Part shown: in pieces, positions 10,852 to 25,067 of the stretch
Layout: each line of letters begins with the position of its first letter
How positions within the stretch are numbered: the stretch's first letter is position 1
Assembly (NCBI GenBank): GCA_034440635.1
Contig: JAOTON010001058.1
Location: 185,222 to 249,221, forward strand
DNA: 64,000 nt
Direction: 5' to 3'
DNA from: Lepas anatifera
Taxonomy: Eukaryota > Arthropoda > Thecostraca > Lepadidae
Notes under the pieces: model-generated
The model's input: the letters and a program-made list of their open reading frames with translations, nothing else
What the model was told of the DNA's origin: nothing
Database searches by the model: none
Translations under genes and position numbers: made by a program

Positions 10852-11910
10852 CAATGGCGTAGCCTAGGGGGTCTGTGGACTCCTCTTGGGCTTACTGTTC
10901 ACTGTAAAGCAGGAATATGGGTGTTGGTGCTCCCCCTCTCCAGCTTGGTCTCGGTGACCCCGATAATCAGTCTTGGAAGGCCCAGAGAATCGCTCTCGGG
11001 GACCTCTGAGCATCTGTCTTTTGGGTTCCCGAACATTCTTGGGGCTCCGAGCATCCTTCTCGGGGCCCCCGATCTTTGGCCCTCGGGAATCAGTCTCGGG
11101 AGCCCCTAAACATTGGTCTCGAACATCACTCCCGGGCCAGGGACATTGGTCTTGGGAGACCCGAATATCGGTCTTGGGAGCTCCCGAATATCACCCTTGG
11201 GGGCCCCGAGACCACTGCTCGGGACCAAGATCAGGGGGTCTCGGACAAAGTGCTCGGGTAGATGTGCCTGTGTTGAGAATATATGCTCACTGAGGTGGAT
11301 TTCCTGGGATTGATAAAGGTATACATTTTAGGGGCATCGAACATCTGTCCGAGGCCCCCGAGCATTGATCTTGACTCGGAGACCGTGATCATCGGTCTCC
11401 TGGACACCCCCACACTCAACATCATTCTTGGAGGCTCCCGAGCATCACTGGGTCCCTTTGAGCTTGGTCTTGGAATCCCTCGACAATCCGTCTCGGGGTC
11501 CCCGAATATCGGTTCCGAGCATCGCTCTGGGGGGAGGGAGGGGCGAGACCAGGTTTTGGGGGTCCCGGAGCGATTCTCGGGGCAGCGAGGCAGATGTTCG
11601 GGGCCCCCAAAGCGATGCTCGTGGAGTCCGAGACCGATGTTCGGGGGCCTCCGAGACTGATTCCCGGGGTCCCAGGAGGTCAAGTTTGGGAGCCCCGAGA
11701 CCAATGCCTACGCTTTCAGGAACAAGGTCAGCTCAAAGCAAGTGAAGTGCTCGTTCAGTGAGCAAGGTCAGTTCGAGCATCGCGCTCAGAAGCCACTGTG
11801 AATCGGTCCCATGGACCCCTGAACACCGATCCCGAGCAATGCTCTCGTTGTGTCTCCCGAAACTGCTGCGCGAGAGCAAGCTGGGGGGGATCTGAGAGAT
11901 GTTTAGGAAC
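10852..11910 (+). repeat. Minisatellite field 1, CCCCGAGCATTGGTCTCGGG-type units
   Basis: From about 10,930 diverged units of roughly 25-27 bp run head to tail. A typical unit is CCCGA-ACATTGGTCTCGGGAG, so each unit is a near-palindrome with CCCCGAG at one end and CTCGGGG at the other. The field is preceded at 10,852 by CAATGGCGTAGCCTAGGGGG, which resembles a hAT-MITE end. Several long overlapping frames cross it on both strands, up to 157 codons on the minus strand; these are compositional artefacts of the repeat. Confidence 0.85.
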
Positions 11911-13400
11911 ATCAAGTGTGCGAATTTGTTGGTTTTATAATGTCGTGACTGTATGACCTTTAAAATATCACAATCATATTAATGCGTGATAATATCTTTC
12001 TTCACGGCAAATATTCAGCGGTAACACTTAACTGCTACCCTCTCGCTGCGAGATTCTTTATCTATAATTTTCTAAGAATAATCACTGAAGTGACATTGGA
12101 ATATTTCGCTGCTCAGCAGGCACAAGTGCGTGTGGTGAGTGGTGAGAGCCGCCAACTGCGAACTCTGGAAGATGATTCTCCACCAGCAAGTCTTTCCTCA
12201 TCTGATCCCGTCCTTCCAGAGCGGTGAGCTTTTCTCCTTCCTTCCTTCCATGACATGTTCATAAGATATCCAGATATCACAATTATTTTTAAATATTAAT
12301 AAAGTGCACCTTTTCCAATCCCTAAAAAGGAAAATCCTGGGTGAAGTTCACTGTGCTTATTGGAAGAAATATTTACTCATTAAGAGCTGGGTATGGAGGG
12401 AGGCATTGAGCTATAAAGGGTCCATTCTGAAGGTTAGGCCCCAAGCCAAATCCTGGTCGCGCCACCGGCCTCCGCCATGAGGGGTCCGTCGGAGTTGGCT
12501 GCGGGCATGCTGGGATCGTGCGAGCCACAGCGCGCAGCTCCCTATCGATGGTGTCGACAGTGGCTGCGGGGAGCCATGCTGCAGCTGCGAACTCTGTCAC
12601 TTCGCGGTTGTAGCCATTAGCCACTGTCCGCAGCTTTAGCTTCCGCTTACCCTAGGATCTTTCGGTCAGCTGTGTAGCTGCGTTACCCCTGCCTTGACTT
12701 TCGTGCATGAACGATAAAATGCAAAATTTATCCTATGTGTAGTCCTGATTTCCAGGGGCGTATCCAAAGGGGGAGCGATCGGCCCCACCCCCTTGGGCTG
12801 ACCTTAAGCACTGGAAAGAAACGCCTCCCGCCGCAGCCGCTGGGCCACCACAGGGTGAGCCCTGCGGCTTTAGCTAGGCCCCGCAGGCTTCGAAATCAGG
12901 GAAAATAAAAGTTGATTTACGCCGAGAAACCACAGCGTAAAATTTGGAAGCTCCGGCCATATGGGTAAATTTACCACTCCAGAATACATACGCAAAGATG
13001 CGTACAGAACAGAGCGGTGGCATCGTCATCAAAACACGCAGGGCGAACCAGTCGAAGCCCTCTACGTTTCCCCTAGGTTTTTAGGTATAAAATGTGCAAA
13101 AATTCGTAACTTAAGATGGGACTACTTTGAAATCGTGGAAAACTTCCAACAATGTTAAGGATTGATAAAAATATTCTTTGATTCGAAAATTGTTCAGTGG
13201 AAAGTGCTGCAGAATTATCAAGGAAAAATAAAAAATCTATAAGGGAAGCGTATTTACTTAGTATTTACGAAAATGCACAAAAATTCCATGGATTTCTAAC
13301 ACTGCATAAATGTTCTAGTATGGTGCACGGCGGAAAATTGATAATTGTCTGAAAGCCAACTGCGTAAGAATCCTCACCCAAGTATGATGTTGCCCCTGTT
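11911..13400. other. No gene; single MITE-like end at 12,753
   Basis: Frames are short. At 12,753 CAGGGGCGTATCC followed by AAAGGGGGAGCG resembles the hAT-MITE terminus at 5,201-5,474, but I see no partner end. 13,160-13,350 is AT-rich and featureless. Confidence 0.4.
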
Positions 13401-13499
13401 CCAAATGTCACCCGAATTCAGGTCTAGGGCCCATTTTAATGTATTTCGGGGCCTCTGGAAATCGATCTCAGGGCTCCGAATGGTTGACGTTTTGGATAT

Positions 13500-14345
13500 C
13501 CGAGGGTTGCTGTTGCAGCCCCCCCTCCCTAATGCTGGTTTCCGGGTCTCCAGCTTTTGGCCTCTGAGGCTCCCCGAGTGGTTCCTTTTTTACTTTTCGG
13601 CTCCCGGCCTTTGCCAACATCAGAAGCTACTGCCCAATTCCCCGCATATGCGGAAAAATTCCGGGAATTGATGACTGTTTCTCTATGTCCCACCGTGCTG
13701 CACAAGGCGGTTGGCAGTCATTGCAAGGACAAGGCTACGGTTAAGCGTGGGAGTCAACCCTGCGCCCAGCGAGTCCCGGGATTTGAACGCGAGACCCTTA
13801 TCTCAGAAGGCAGGCCACTGAGTCTGCGACCGGGGCCCTCACAATTATCCCAGGCCCACTGCTGCCCGAAGTCGGGCCCCTATTCTCAGCAGTTGCAGAT
13901 AATTTCCCTGTTTTCCACTAGGGCTCCCTGAGGTAGAAGCCGGGCCCCCAGCGGTTGAGCTGGGCCTCCTGTGGCTATCCGGGGAGCCTGACATGCTTCC
14001 GGGCGCCCTTTAGTCCAATTGGAACATCTGAGTGAGCGACCGGGCTCCTCCGAATTACCCCCAGCCCACTGCTGCCAAAGCCAGGCCCTATTCTCTGCAG
14101 ATGCAGATAATTCCCCTGTTATCTACCCGGGCCCTCAGTGGGTCCAGCCGGGCCCTTTGCGGTTCACCCGGACCTCCTGTTACTATCTGACCCCCTGAAG
14201 TGCTTCTGGACCCCTGTGGTCCACTTGCGACCTATGTGGTTGCGACCAGGTCCCTCACGATAATCTCAGACATGTTGTGGCCGAAGCCAGTCCCCTACTT
14301 CTAACATTCATGCCCTCCTCCCCCATGGTCTACCTAGGCCTGACT
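13500..14345 (+). repeat. GC-rich minisatellite with ~212-bp higher-order repeat
   Basis: Units of about 24 bp of the kind CCGGGCCCCC-GTGGTTCACC fill this stretch. On top of them a longer block recurs about three times: GCGACC-GGG-CCTC...CAGCCCACTGCTGCC...GCAGATGCAGATAATT-CCCTG starts near 13,826, 14,036 and 14,240, giving a period near 212 bp. The SINE head at 13.69-13.85 kb overlaps the first block. Confidence 0.75.
13690..13845 (-). mobile_element. tRNA-derived SINE head
   Basis: On the minus strand GCAGACTCAGTGGCC (13,827-13,813) fits a pol III A box and GTTCAAATCC (13,788-13,779) fits a B box, with tRNA-like spacing of about 30 bases and a GAGATAAGGGTCTCGC segment between. The sequence does not close into a clean acceptor stem, so it is a SINE or tRNA relic rather than a functional tRNA. 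The body probably continues toward 13,690. Confidence 0.5.
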
Positions 14346-14657
14346 ACAGTCGGCCTCTGCCTTGCTTGCGGTTACCCCTTTGGTATCGACCCTCTGTGGC
14401 TGCAACCTCCGTCTTTGCCTGGGAGCAAAAGGTAACTTTATTCAAACAGGCCACAGAATATTTGATGCGATTCGGGATGGTCCTGATCAGTGATCCTAGC
14501 GGACATTTGGTCAATCCCTGTATTTGTGGAGATCCAACCCAATGTTGAGCGGACCTCAGCGTATTTAGCGCCGGTGCATAGCTTTGTGACCCACCAGAGT
14601 TCATAAAGTTGTCTGCCTCCCAAAACGTAAGTAATGTTTTTTTGCTCTTCGAAATAT

Positions 14658-14660
<3 letters not shown>

Positions 14661-14724
<64 letters not shown>

Positions 14725-14738
14725 TATATATATACACA
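14661..14738. repeat. (TA)n microsatellite
   Basis: A pure TA tract from 14,661 to 14,721, then TTTATATATATACACAC. Open frames of IYIYIY across it on both strands are not genes. Confidence 0.97.
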
Positions 14739-14739
14739 C

Positions 14740-17043
14740 GTTTTTAATGAAAATATATTCCTTGCATGGTCCAGCCCCCCAAAGCTATTCCTGACCCCCT
14801 GTCAAGGCCCCCTTTGGTAACTCCTGGATCCGTCCCTGCTGATTGCTCACATACACTTCCTTCGGCTTCAAACGTTAGATAAATATATCAGAACTTTCAG
14901 CTCTGGTTTATACTGGGAGCATAATACACAAAAACAATGAAAAACGGTGTAACAACTCAAAGAAATAAGGGTTTTGGTAGCATTTTTAGTTTGGTGACAC
15001 ATTCGTGATGTGGAATTTCAAATGGTGACACGCCAGCAACTTTTTTGACCCCTGCTAATTTCTAAGCCTTTGAAACGTTGGAAAAACACTTGTGAACAAA
15101 TAAGGAAATTCAGGCGATAAGTGCGCTCCGAAACGCTTTCGGTGGAAACCTCGTATTCAGACTGTTTCTGCACAGAGTTTTGTAGTCGTTTAGAAAAAAT
15201 AAAAATGCCATCGTATTCTACATTCAATTTCGCGCTGATGATACCCATAAAACAGCAATATTTTTGAACTTACGAAATCCGAATAATATGCGCTTTTGAG
15301 GGTCCACGGGCCCACTGTGCGGCGGGCGGCACAGCTACGAACATGGAAGACAGGGCAAATTAGTCAGACAGGGTGATGGTTACCTCCAATTTTCTTGACA
15401 GAGAACAAGAGAAAAATTGTTATGAACGGCAAACTAAGCGAAGAGACAACAACAGCATCGGTCACATCTTACATTTCAGTAGACATTTTAAGCAATGTGC
15501 AAGTCAGATAATCTGGGAGCTCATCGAATCACCTCTTAAAGGTGATCAATATGCGACTATGGATATCCGGTACTAGGTACAATATGTAGCTTCGCTGAAC
15601 TCACGTGCTTAGGTCTGCCCTCACAAACACGAGAGGACGCTTGGTGAATAGACATCATCGTTCAAAATATTGTTTGAATTTTTTAAACTTATAAAACATG
15701 CAAACGAAAAATATTATTTTAAAATTTTTAAATAGCGAGGACTTCAATTTCCTTCAAATAAATTCAGATTAAATCGGCAAGTATTCTAAGCTGAAACCGC
15801 AAAAAACCTTGGATATCCGATAACAACATATTGTAACAGCCCGTGTTCTTCACGGGCCTCCAGCCAAGCAAGCCCGGAGTTTCCTCGAGCGCCGCATCAC
15901 CCGGGAAGTGACGCACCCGATGCGTCGCGTCGGTTTGGAGCTGGGGATGGGTGGGTGGAGAGATAGAGAGGACACGAAAGATCAAGAGCTTTAAGAAATA
16001 TTTAACATTGATTGTTTATGTATAGGCATTCACTTCTTCTACGTCTCCGAGTACGACATAACAAAATGGAAATCCGGGCTCGGTTCGATCAGTCACGATA
16101 GCACGCTAAAATCGCCTAGTGACACTAACATATAACGGCGGGAATGGCGGGTTTTATTGAATTGAGATACGCGAAAATATTATTATTGTGGTTTCTTGCT
16201 ATTTGAAAAATCCTGATTACGCAACTGTCAATTATTTTTGTATCTTCGGCAAAATTTTGGGGCGCCACTCACTTATTATCGAAATAGGTTAACAGTTCCG
16301 ATAAAATGCGGAAACCTTCACTCATTACTTACTTTTCGAAAACTATTTAAAGTTGAAAAGTATTGTTTTTTGTAATAAAAATGTCTGTTCTCCTGTATTC
16401 GTATTTGAATTAATTTTAAAAGCCTTTAAAAAATACGTCATGAATTAGTTTGCATTAGAAACAGAAAAAACACATAATTACTCAAGTCTTCAGCCGTTTC
16501 GTACCACGGGTCTTGAGTTGTTTTCTGCTTCAGCCAAAGAATGACAAAACTTTTGCGTCAGAAAGGTCACGTGACCCGCCTTTGAGGTGGCTGTACGTTC
16601 TGATTGGTCAATTGTGACTGCTTTAAAGTCCTATATTTTTGTTTTAATAATATTTTGGCTGTAGTTTTTTCAATAACTTTTTATTGAATAGCTTTAAACT
16701 TTTAAGTCACTGCTTAGGAAAAATGGGACCGGTTTTTTTGGATAATTTTATAGCCTTAGGTGGGGCTACGTCACTTACATTGATAAGAGGTTTACCGGTA
16801 AAGTCGTCTAGAAATGTTGACTTTGAGAGAAATTTTAAGGCATTTGCAGGCCAAATTTGCAAAAATGAGAATGGGACTTCTGAAACAACTTTTTGTGACC
16901 TTTTGATCTAGCCGATACAATTTTGTCGCGTATCTCCCTTTAAGTACATATTTGGCGTGCTCATGGAATAATAAGGACGTGTAACATGGCATGTGTTAAT
17001 ATCAAAGCAATTCTGAAATTTTCCTTGCAGCGAATGCAAAAGC
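14740..17043. other. Unique-looking DNA, no gene recognised
   Basis: Several frames of 60-76 codons, none with a recognisable domain. 15,830-15,970 is more GC-rich. A frame at 16,684-16,911 is open for 75 codons but matches nothing I know and overlaps an equally open frame on the other strand. Confidence 0.4.
16565..16607. promoter_or_regulatory. GGTCACGTGACC palindrome plus inverted CCAAT box
   Basis: A perfect 12-bp palindrome GGTCACGTGACC lies at 16,565-16,576, containing GTCACGTGAC, the consensus E-box bound by USF/TFEB-type bHLH-ZIP factors. An inverted CCAAT (ATTGG) follows at 16,603-16,607. The pair is promoter-like, but I see no supported transcript start or gene downstream. Confidence 0.3.
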
Positions 17044-17763
17044 TTACACGCGCATTACGGGGGTCTGAGCCACCTCATGACGGGGCGGTACCCCCCTAGA
17101 TCTCGAGAACCACGGTAGGTAGCGAAAACGGTAAACGGTGTTGGGCTGCCCATCCACTTCCATCAAACATTTAAACCATTTTTGTCGGTCACATTTAGGT
17201 CACGAGGTCAAACATGCCCGTATAGGGATAACATGTAAAATTCGTTTTCGCATTACATCTGAACAATTAAAGATAGGAAAACGACTTGAACTATATGAAT
17301 CCTCTTAGAAGCCGAATCGAATATATATAATTTGACCTTGTGTCAAATCAATTTGACCTGACCTGGGTCAGGTCGGTAAATTATATAAATGTATCATTAG
17401 AACCGAAAGCCCAGCGAGTCTAATGAGCTAAAATAAATGTCTATCACCATCCTTACTGGTTATTCTGTAAAACCATTTTTCCCATGTATTTCAATGAGAG
17501 GTCATGCCTCGTACCTGACCTTGGTCATCGATATCAAAATACCGGAATATGTTAGAGAACTGTGGGGCCATTATGTGATATGAGTTTCAATCGGATAAGT
17601 TCACCCTGTCCACTTATGTATCTTAACTTTTTTAGGTCGGGTCACTGACCTGTATTGTGACCTGACCTGAGATGACTTAACCTTAAATTTTCAGAAGTTG
17701 TAAATGATAGGAAAAGTATCGTGGTGCGCCGTACTATCTCCAACCAGGGGGCCCTGCTGTTAA
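17044..17763. mobile_element. TTAA-flanked element, copy B (inverted relative to copy A)
   Basis: The left end TTACACGCGCATTACGGGGG is a slightly decayed form of the copy A terminus, followed by GTCTGAGCCACC and GACGGGGCGGTACC as in copy A. The body matches copy A in reverse orientation throughout, including CGAGAACCACGGTAGGTAGCG, the GGTCAGGTC cluster near 17,366 and ATTTTCAGAAGTTGTAAATGAT near the far end. The right end is damaged but finishes at a TTAA (17,760-17,763). No coding capacity. Confidence 0.75.
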
Positions 17764-18446
17764 GAAGTGAAGAGAAAACAGAAAGGGTACCACGCTATTA
17801 TGACGAAGATGCAATCGGGTCTTTCGTTGCACCTGCAGAGCGTGACCCACCTTTCAGAAGAGTCGAGTCAGGAGGAGGGCCCCTGATCTAAAGTCAGCCG
17901 GGGTTATATAGCCCAGCCTGGAGCTCCGCCTGACTCGGCTCTTCGCCGCTAGGCGGCCATTTCCAAGAGTTAATATAGCTAAATACCCACCGGGCCTGTA
18001 ATCAAATATAAGACATACACATACATGCCCTAATAACTGTATAAAACCACTTCTAGCCAAACAAGTATACATACAACTCAACTTTGATTTCAATGCACTC
18101 GTCAAACCACCAATCACAGTTTCGTTTCAATTAAATTTCACTTTTTTAAGTTCACTTTTTCCTCAATGTTTCACATGACCGTGAAGCAGTCGAAAGATCT
18201 GTGTCAGGCTAGATTTCAGCGGAGAGCTCATAATGATGGTCTCCGAATCGAAAAAAGGAGGAATGTCAACCTTACTGCACATCAAGCTTGAGCGGCTTGC
18301 AAGTCATTCTCCAAGCTGTGGTTTCTATAGGGTCGTTTCTTGTACAGAATGTACCAAAAAAATGTTTCGAGTACAATAAGACGTGACCATTTCAGCTATT
18401 ACGAAAAGCACTGAATTTCCTTCGCTCTCACTCAATGGGTAAGAAG
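17764..18446. other. No recognisable gene
   Basis: Only short frames. The 87-codon minus frame at 17,854-18,117 has no domain I recognise. Confidence 0.4.
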
Positions 18447-18660
18447 TTAACCCGCGCCTCGATGGGCCTCCGAGCCACCTTCTTCCTGGTGGGGGTGCTT
18501 GAACCCCCCTCGATCTCGGCTCTTATGCGTGATAGCGACAAAAAAACGCGAACGCTGGTGGATAATGCACACAAATTCATGAAGGAACTACTAGTCACTT
18601 TTTGGCTCAGGTCAATATAATATTGAGGTCACGACAGGTCAACGAAAGTGGGATTTTGAG
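18447..18660 (+). mobile_element. TTAA element, one end (copy F)
   Basis: TTAACCCGCGCCTCGATGGG at 18,447 followed by CCTCCGAGCCACCTTC, CCCCCTCGATCTCGG and GATAGCGAC parallels the ordered blocks of the copy A terminus. AGGTCA words follow at 18,608-18,640. The other end is not visible, so the 3' limit is approximate. Confidence 0.5.
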
Positions 18661-20836
<2,176 letters not shown>

Positions 20837-22053
20837 GTATGGTTAAAACGCACGACAGGAGATCAGCATTTAAGTCCAGCGGCAGGCGCCGCACAAAACT
20901 CGTTAGATCAAACATGAGCACAGGCCGAGTAAAGTAACAAAGGGAAAGTGATGGGAAGAAAGTAAAGGAAGTGTCAAGAGATGTAAGGTACCGATGAGAC
21001 AGTGAGACGGTGAGAGAGACGCAATACCGTGTCGGGCTGCGAGACCAGAGAAAACCAGCTCGGGCGGCGAAGCGAGCAACGCGGCGGCGACGGGTCCGCA
21101 GCGGCGGGGTGTGGGTGGGGGGGGACGCAGGCGAGCTCGCCGGGATGCCACGGGACACGCGTTCGCGCAAAGCAACGGATTTAAGATTCCGACGCGGCCG
21201 GCCCGCGGGGACGCGGGAGCAGGTCGGTAGCGGCGCGGCGGACGTTGTTCGAGTACCGGGACCGGAGGAATGGGGAGAAACAAGAACAAGGATAATCAGG
21301 CTTAAGACATACTGGAACATATCAATATCAAAAGCACACGGGTTATGGCTGAGTTGAGTTGGGAACAATCAGTACAACAGATTGAGACAAGTTCTATTTT
21401 TTCCCCAATAAGAAACTGCACAGACGGCCAAAAGAGAAGGAAGAGAATAGAACAGATATTTTCGTTACAGTGCCATCTTGTATGGACAACAGTAATATCA
21501 TGTCGGAGTGTTGTATGAACATTTGTGTTGGTAACAAACATTAGGTCTCAGACGGTACACTGATTTTGCGCGGTTAAATAAGCGGCCAGGAAATCTCTGC
21601 GGCCTGTCAGCTGACTCCAGGTTAACACATAAACACATTAATTTTTGTGGATCGCCAATTTGGGACCAGAAACAGAACAAAGTTATAATTATCGGGTGGT
21701 AATCTGTCTTATTTTCGTTAGGCGAGTCTGCATTTGGTCAATTTTAAGTCATCTGTCTATTTCACTGGGGGCCAACTTCCGAGCACTGGTGGGACATTTC
21801 GGCCGACTGGGGGGGGCAAATGGCCCCCAGTAGACATGTTAAAAGATGGCCTGGTGGCACCTCTTCCTCACCTGGGGTGAGCAAAGATGCTAGAACACGT
21901 GTGTGATTTAACGGCGTTATTGGTAAACTCTCCAATGAGCTTGGGTGCACCACTCTAAGTCAGAGTAGGCATCTCCCCTCTAAATGCGCATCTTGTTCAA
22001 CTCCAAATTGCCGATGTGGCTACTCGACTGAAACCGTAAAACACTTTGTTTTG

Positions 22054-22058
<5 letters not shown>
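20837..22058. other. No gene; CpG-rich patch at about 21,030-21,260
   Basis: The patch has many CpG steps (GCGGCGGCGACGGG, GACGCGGCCGGCCCGCG) in contrast to its surroundings. Both strands are open there as expected of GC-rich DNA (up to 128 codons), giving arginine- or proline-rich frames without domains. It could be a small CpG island or promoter, which cannot be decided here. Confidence 0.35.

Positions 22059-22092
<34 letters not shown>
22059..22092. repeat. (CT)17 microsatellite
   Basis: A pure CT run of 34 bp. Confidence 0.95.
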
Positions 22093-22094
<2 letters not shown>

Positions 22095-22154
22095 GAAGAA
22101 CGAAGCGCCATACTTACTCGATCACTTATACAAATATTGGGACCAGATTTGCTG

Positions 22155-22200
22155 ATGACTCAAATTTTCTTGAGTTGACTCAGCTCTGACTCACAGCTCG
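22155..22200. mobile_element. Fragment resembling the GAGTCGACTC hAT element end
   Basis: AAATTTTCTTGAGTTGACTCA then CTCTGACTCACAG parallels the left end of the complete hAT element at 44,049 (AATTTTCTTGAGTCGACTCA). Only about 40 bp, so it is either a relic or a chance match of the same motif. Confidence 0.35.
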
Positions 22201-22776
22201 GCTCTCCGTGCTGCTGATGTGGGACTTGCTGATGGGCTGGGGAGGAGGGACTCGTCTTCTCTGCCCGCCCCTGTCGCTTGCGAGTGTGGGGTTGATAGGG
22301 GTTCTGACCCTGGTGATGCTGCAGAATATGAATTGGGTGGGGGTACCCGTGACTCGCCTGTTGGTGGGGGTCGGGGGGGCTTCGTTCTGGGCAGGGAATG
22401 GCTTCCTCTGATGGAGTGGCTGGGGGGACGGTCCGGGGTCTGGGAGAATGCAGACACTCACACCGGTCCCTCTTGTGCATTTGCACCACACTTCCCATAC
22501 TAATCGGCGTGTACAGCGACCCTCATCTCCGCTATCATTGGAACTACCGACCAGGTTTAATTTTCCTTTCTTGTTTGAGCTCTTAGCCCGTGACTTTCCC
22601 AGCAGTGACTCCTCTGAACTATTCCCACCTGGCTCTACTCACATTTTTTCTGAGATTGTTAACCCTGCCACATGCATTAGCATATAATATTAGATCAGTT
22701 AGGTCCACTTATTTGTTTGTAGCACTTATTGTTTGCTTAGTCTCTAGATTACTTTTCTTCTTCTTTTTTCCATTGA

Positions 22777-23612
22777 ATGTGTCGTGAACAAGAGGTAGAT
22801 GAGCTCACCACTCCTAGATATTGCCCCGAGTTTTGTGGTCTAGGTCTGGACGATGAATGTATCCCCTCTGACTTGCTTGATCTCCCTAAAAATTGTAGAC
22901 ATGAATCGATTCCCACTTCCCCTAACATATTCAATACCGTTCAGAACGTCTGCCTATTGCATGTTAACGTTCGATCCCTGCCGGAAAACTTTGAAAATTT
23001 GTGCCTACTTCTAAATAATCTTAATTCAAAACCGGAAATAATATTTGTAACTGAACTTTGGCTTTCCCCAGATGCAGTCAATATATACAACATTGATGAT
23101 TATTTATTTGAGGCTTCATCTCCTCCTCAATTTAGAGGGGGGAAGCCAGGTGCTGGAATTTATATAAATAAAAACATTTTATACAGTAGGAGGAGTCACC
23201 TGGAATCATGCACTGTCCAAAACCAGTCTGTTTTTTTAGAATTACAAAATGCCTTACCATGCAATCTTACTATTGGCTCCGTCTATAGATCCCCATCCTA
23301 CCCTACATCTATGTTCCTGGACTATATCGAAACCTCTCTGGAGAAAATTTGTAATGAACACAAAACATGCATATTAGCGGGAGACTTCAATATTGATTTA
23401 CTCAAAACTGCAACTAGTGAACCCTCTGCTCTACTGACTCAATCTCTTGCGGCTCATGGTTTTTCCCCTCTATATCAATTCCTACTCGTGTCAACTACCA
23501 ATCTAAATCTATCATTGATAATTGCTTCATTAAAGATGTTTCTTTAGTAAAATCATCATCAGTTGTTATGTCCGATATAAGTGATCACCTGCCTATAAAA
23601 TTAAATATACAC
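22777..23612 (+). pseudogene. LINE endonuclease domain
   Basis: The frame has LHVNVRSLPENFENL (N-terminal catalytic Asn), IIFVTELWLSPD (catalytic Glu), GAGIYINKNI, IGSVYRSPS, ILAGDFNIDLLK (GDFN motif) and then, after a frameshift near 23,500, SDISDHLPIKLNI (the SDHxPI motif). All active-site landmarks of an AP-type LINE endonuclease are present. The domain nicks chromosomal DNA to start target-primed reverse transcription. The first frame of 256 codons is unusually long for a dead copy, but the frameshift before SDH shows it is not functional. Confidence 0.9.
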
Positions 23613-24147
23613 TCAAACATTAGAAAACCAAACAACAAAAACTGTCAACCACACCTTTCGTTTGACTTCAGAAACCTACATACCCTAAACGAAAGGCTTT
23701 CATCAAAACTTGAACATTTTTCATCTATTAATGATCCAAATGTGGCAGCTAACACTCTGCAATCCATTCTATCTAATGAAATTAATAACTTAGCAATCAA
23801 AAAAGTATTGAGGCGAACAGTACCAATACAACTCTGGATCTCTTTTGGTTTATTGAAATGCATTAATAACAAAAACGACTTGTATAAGAAATTTGCCCAA
23901 ACGCCGAGTAGTGTCAATGAAGCACAATATAAATCTTATCATAATGTTCTGACCAGCGCTGTTCGCAATGCAAAAATATATATTATCAACGGAAATTAAA
24001 TGAAAATAAATCGGAGCCAAAGAAGTTGTGGAATACCCTTCTAGATCTAACACACAAGTTTAAAAGTAAGAGAATCCTACCTGACCACTTTATTTCCAAT
24101 AATAGTAAATTATCTGACCCATCTGAAATTGCTGATCAATTCAACAT

Positions 24148-25067
24148 TTGTTCTCTACCATAGCATCTTCTCTTGACTCGGCCCTTTCTCGTTCCACTTC
24201 AGATCCTCTAAATTATCTTAGGACTCCTACCCAGTCTCAGTTTCAGTTCCATACAATCACGCCTAATATTACATTACAAGCAATTAATTCACTGAACAAT
24301 TCTGTTGGTGGCTCCGACGGCATAAGTTCAAAAATTCTCAAACGCATTCCTCCCAATGTTACCCCTCATATCACCCATCTCATTAACCTCTGCTTAACTA
24401 GTGGTGTGTTTCCAGATACACTTAAGAAAGCAATAGTTGTTCCCATATTTAAATCTGGAAACCACTAAAACTTCAATAACTATAGGCCCATTTCAATTCT
24501 TCCCACCCTATCTAAAGTATTTGAAAAAATTGTGTATGATCAAATCATCCAATACCTCAACAGTAACAATATCATTTATGAAAATCAATTTGGCTTTCGA
24601 AAAAATCACAGTACTTTCATGCCGATCTCTCTACTTCTTGATGATATCACCTCTTCTAGTGTTAGCAAAAAAGTGTGTGCAGCCGTATATCTAGACTTTT
24701 GCAAAGCTTTCGATATAGTCAATCACTCAATTCTCATATCTAAATTAAAATTATATGGCCAATGTGACCTAGCTTTAAACTTCTTCAAATCCTATCTTTC
24801 TAACTGTTCTCAAGCTGTTAAATATAACGCTACTACTTCCCCCACCCGAAGCTTATGCCGTCTGGGGTCCCACAAGGCTCGGTCCTTGGTCCCCTCTTGT
24901 TTTTGTTGTATATAAATGACATTCAAAATAGCTCCCCAACTCCTAAATTCTACCTCTTCGCAGACGACGCTGCACTTTCTTCACTGGTGATGATCTGGTT
25001 GATCTCCAAGCTAAAATCAACTCCAGCATACCACAAATTTCGACCTGGCTACGATTTAATCGCCTGA
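24148..25067 (+). pseudogene. LINE reverse transcriptase domain, several frameshifts
   Basis: RT landmarks in order: NNSVGGSDGISSKILK (24,298 onward; the S-x-GPDG motif is altered to GGSDG), NYRPISILPTLSKVFEKI after a stop at 24,466, FGFRKNHST, AAVYLDFCKAFDIVNHSIL (motif A with catalytic D), [20 protein letters not shown] (motif B) and [13 protein letters not shown] (motif C with the DD pair). The frame shifts between motif A and motif B (near 24,850) and again after the FADD box. The domain would copy its own RNA at the nicked target. Inactive now. Confidence 0.9.

Noticed and set aside
11231..11704. 157-codon minus frame and several plus frames in minisatellite field 1
   Set aside because: Frames are open on both strands over a GC-rich tandem repeat lacking stops; no protein domain.
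13770..13840. Functional tRNA gene on the minus strand
   Set aside because: A and B boxes fit, but no clean acceptor stem or anticodon arm can be folded; a SINE head fits better.
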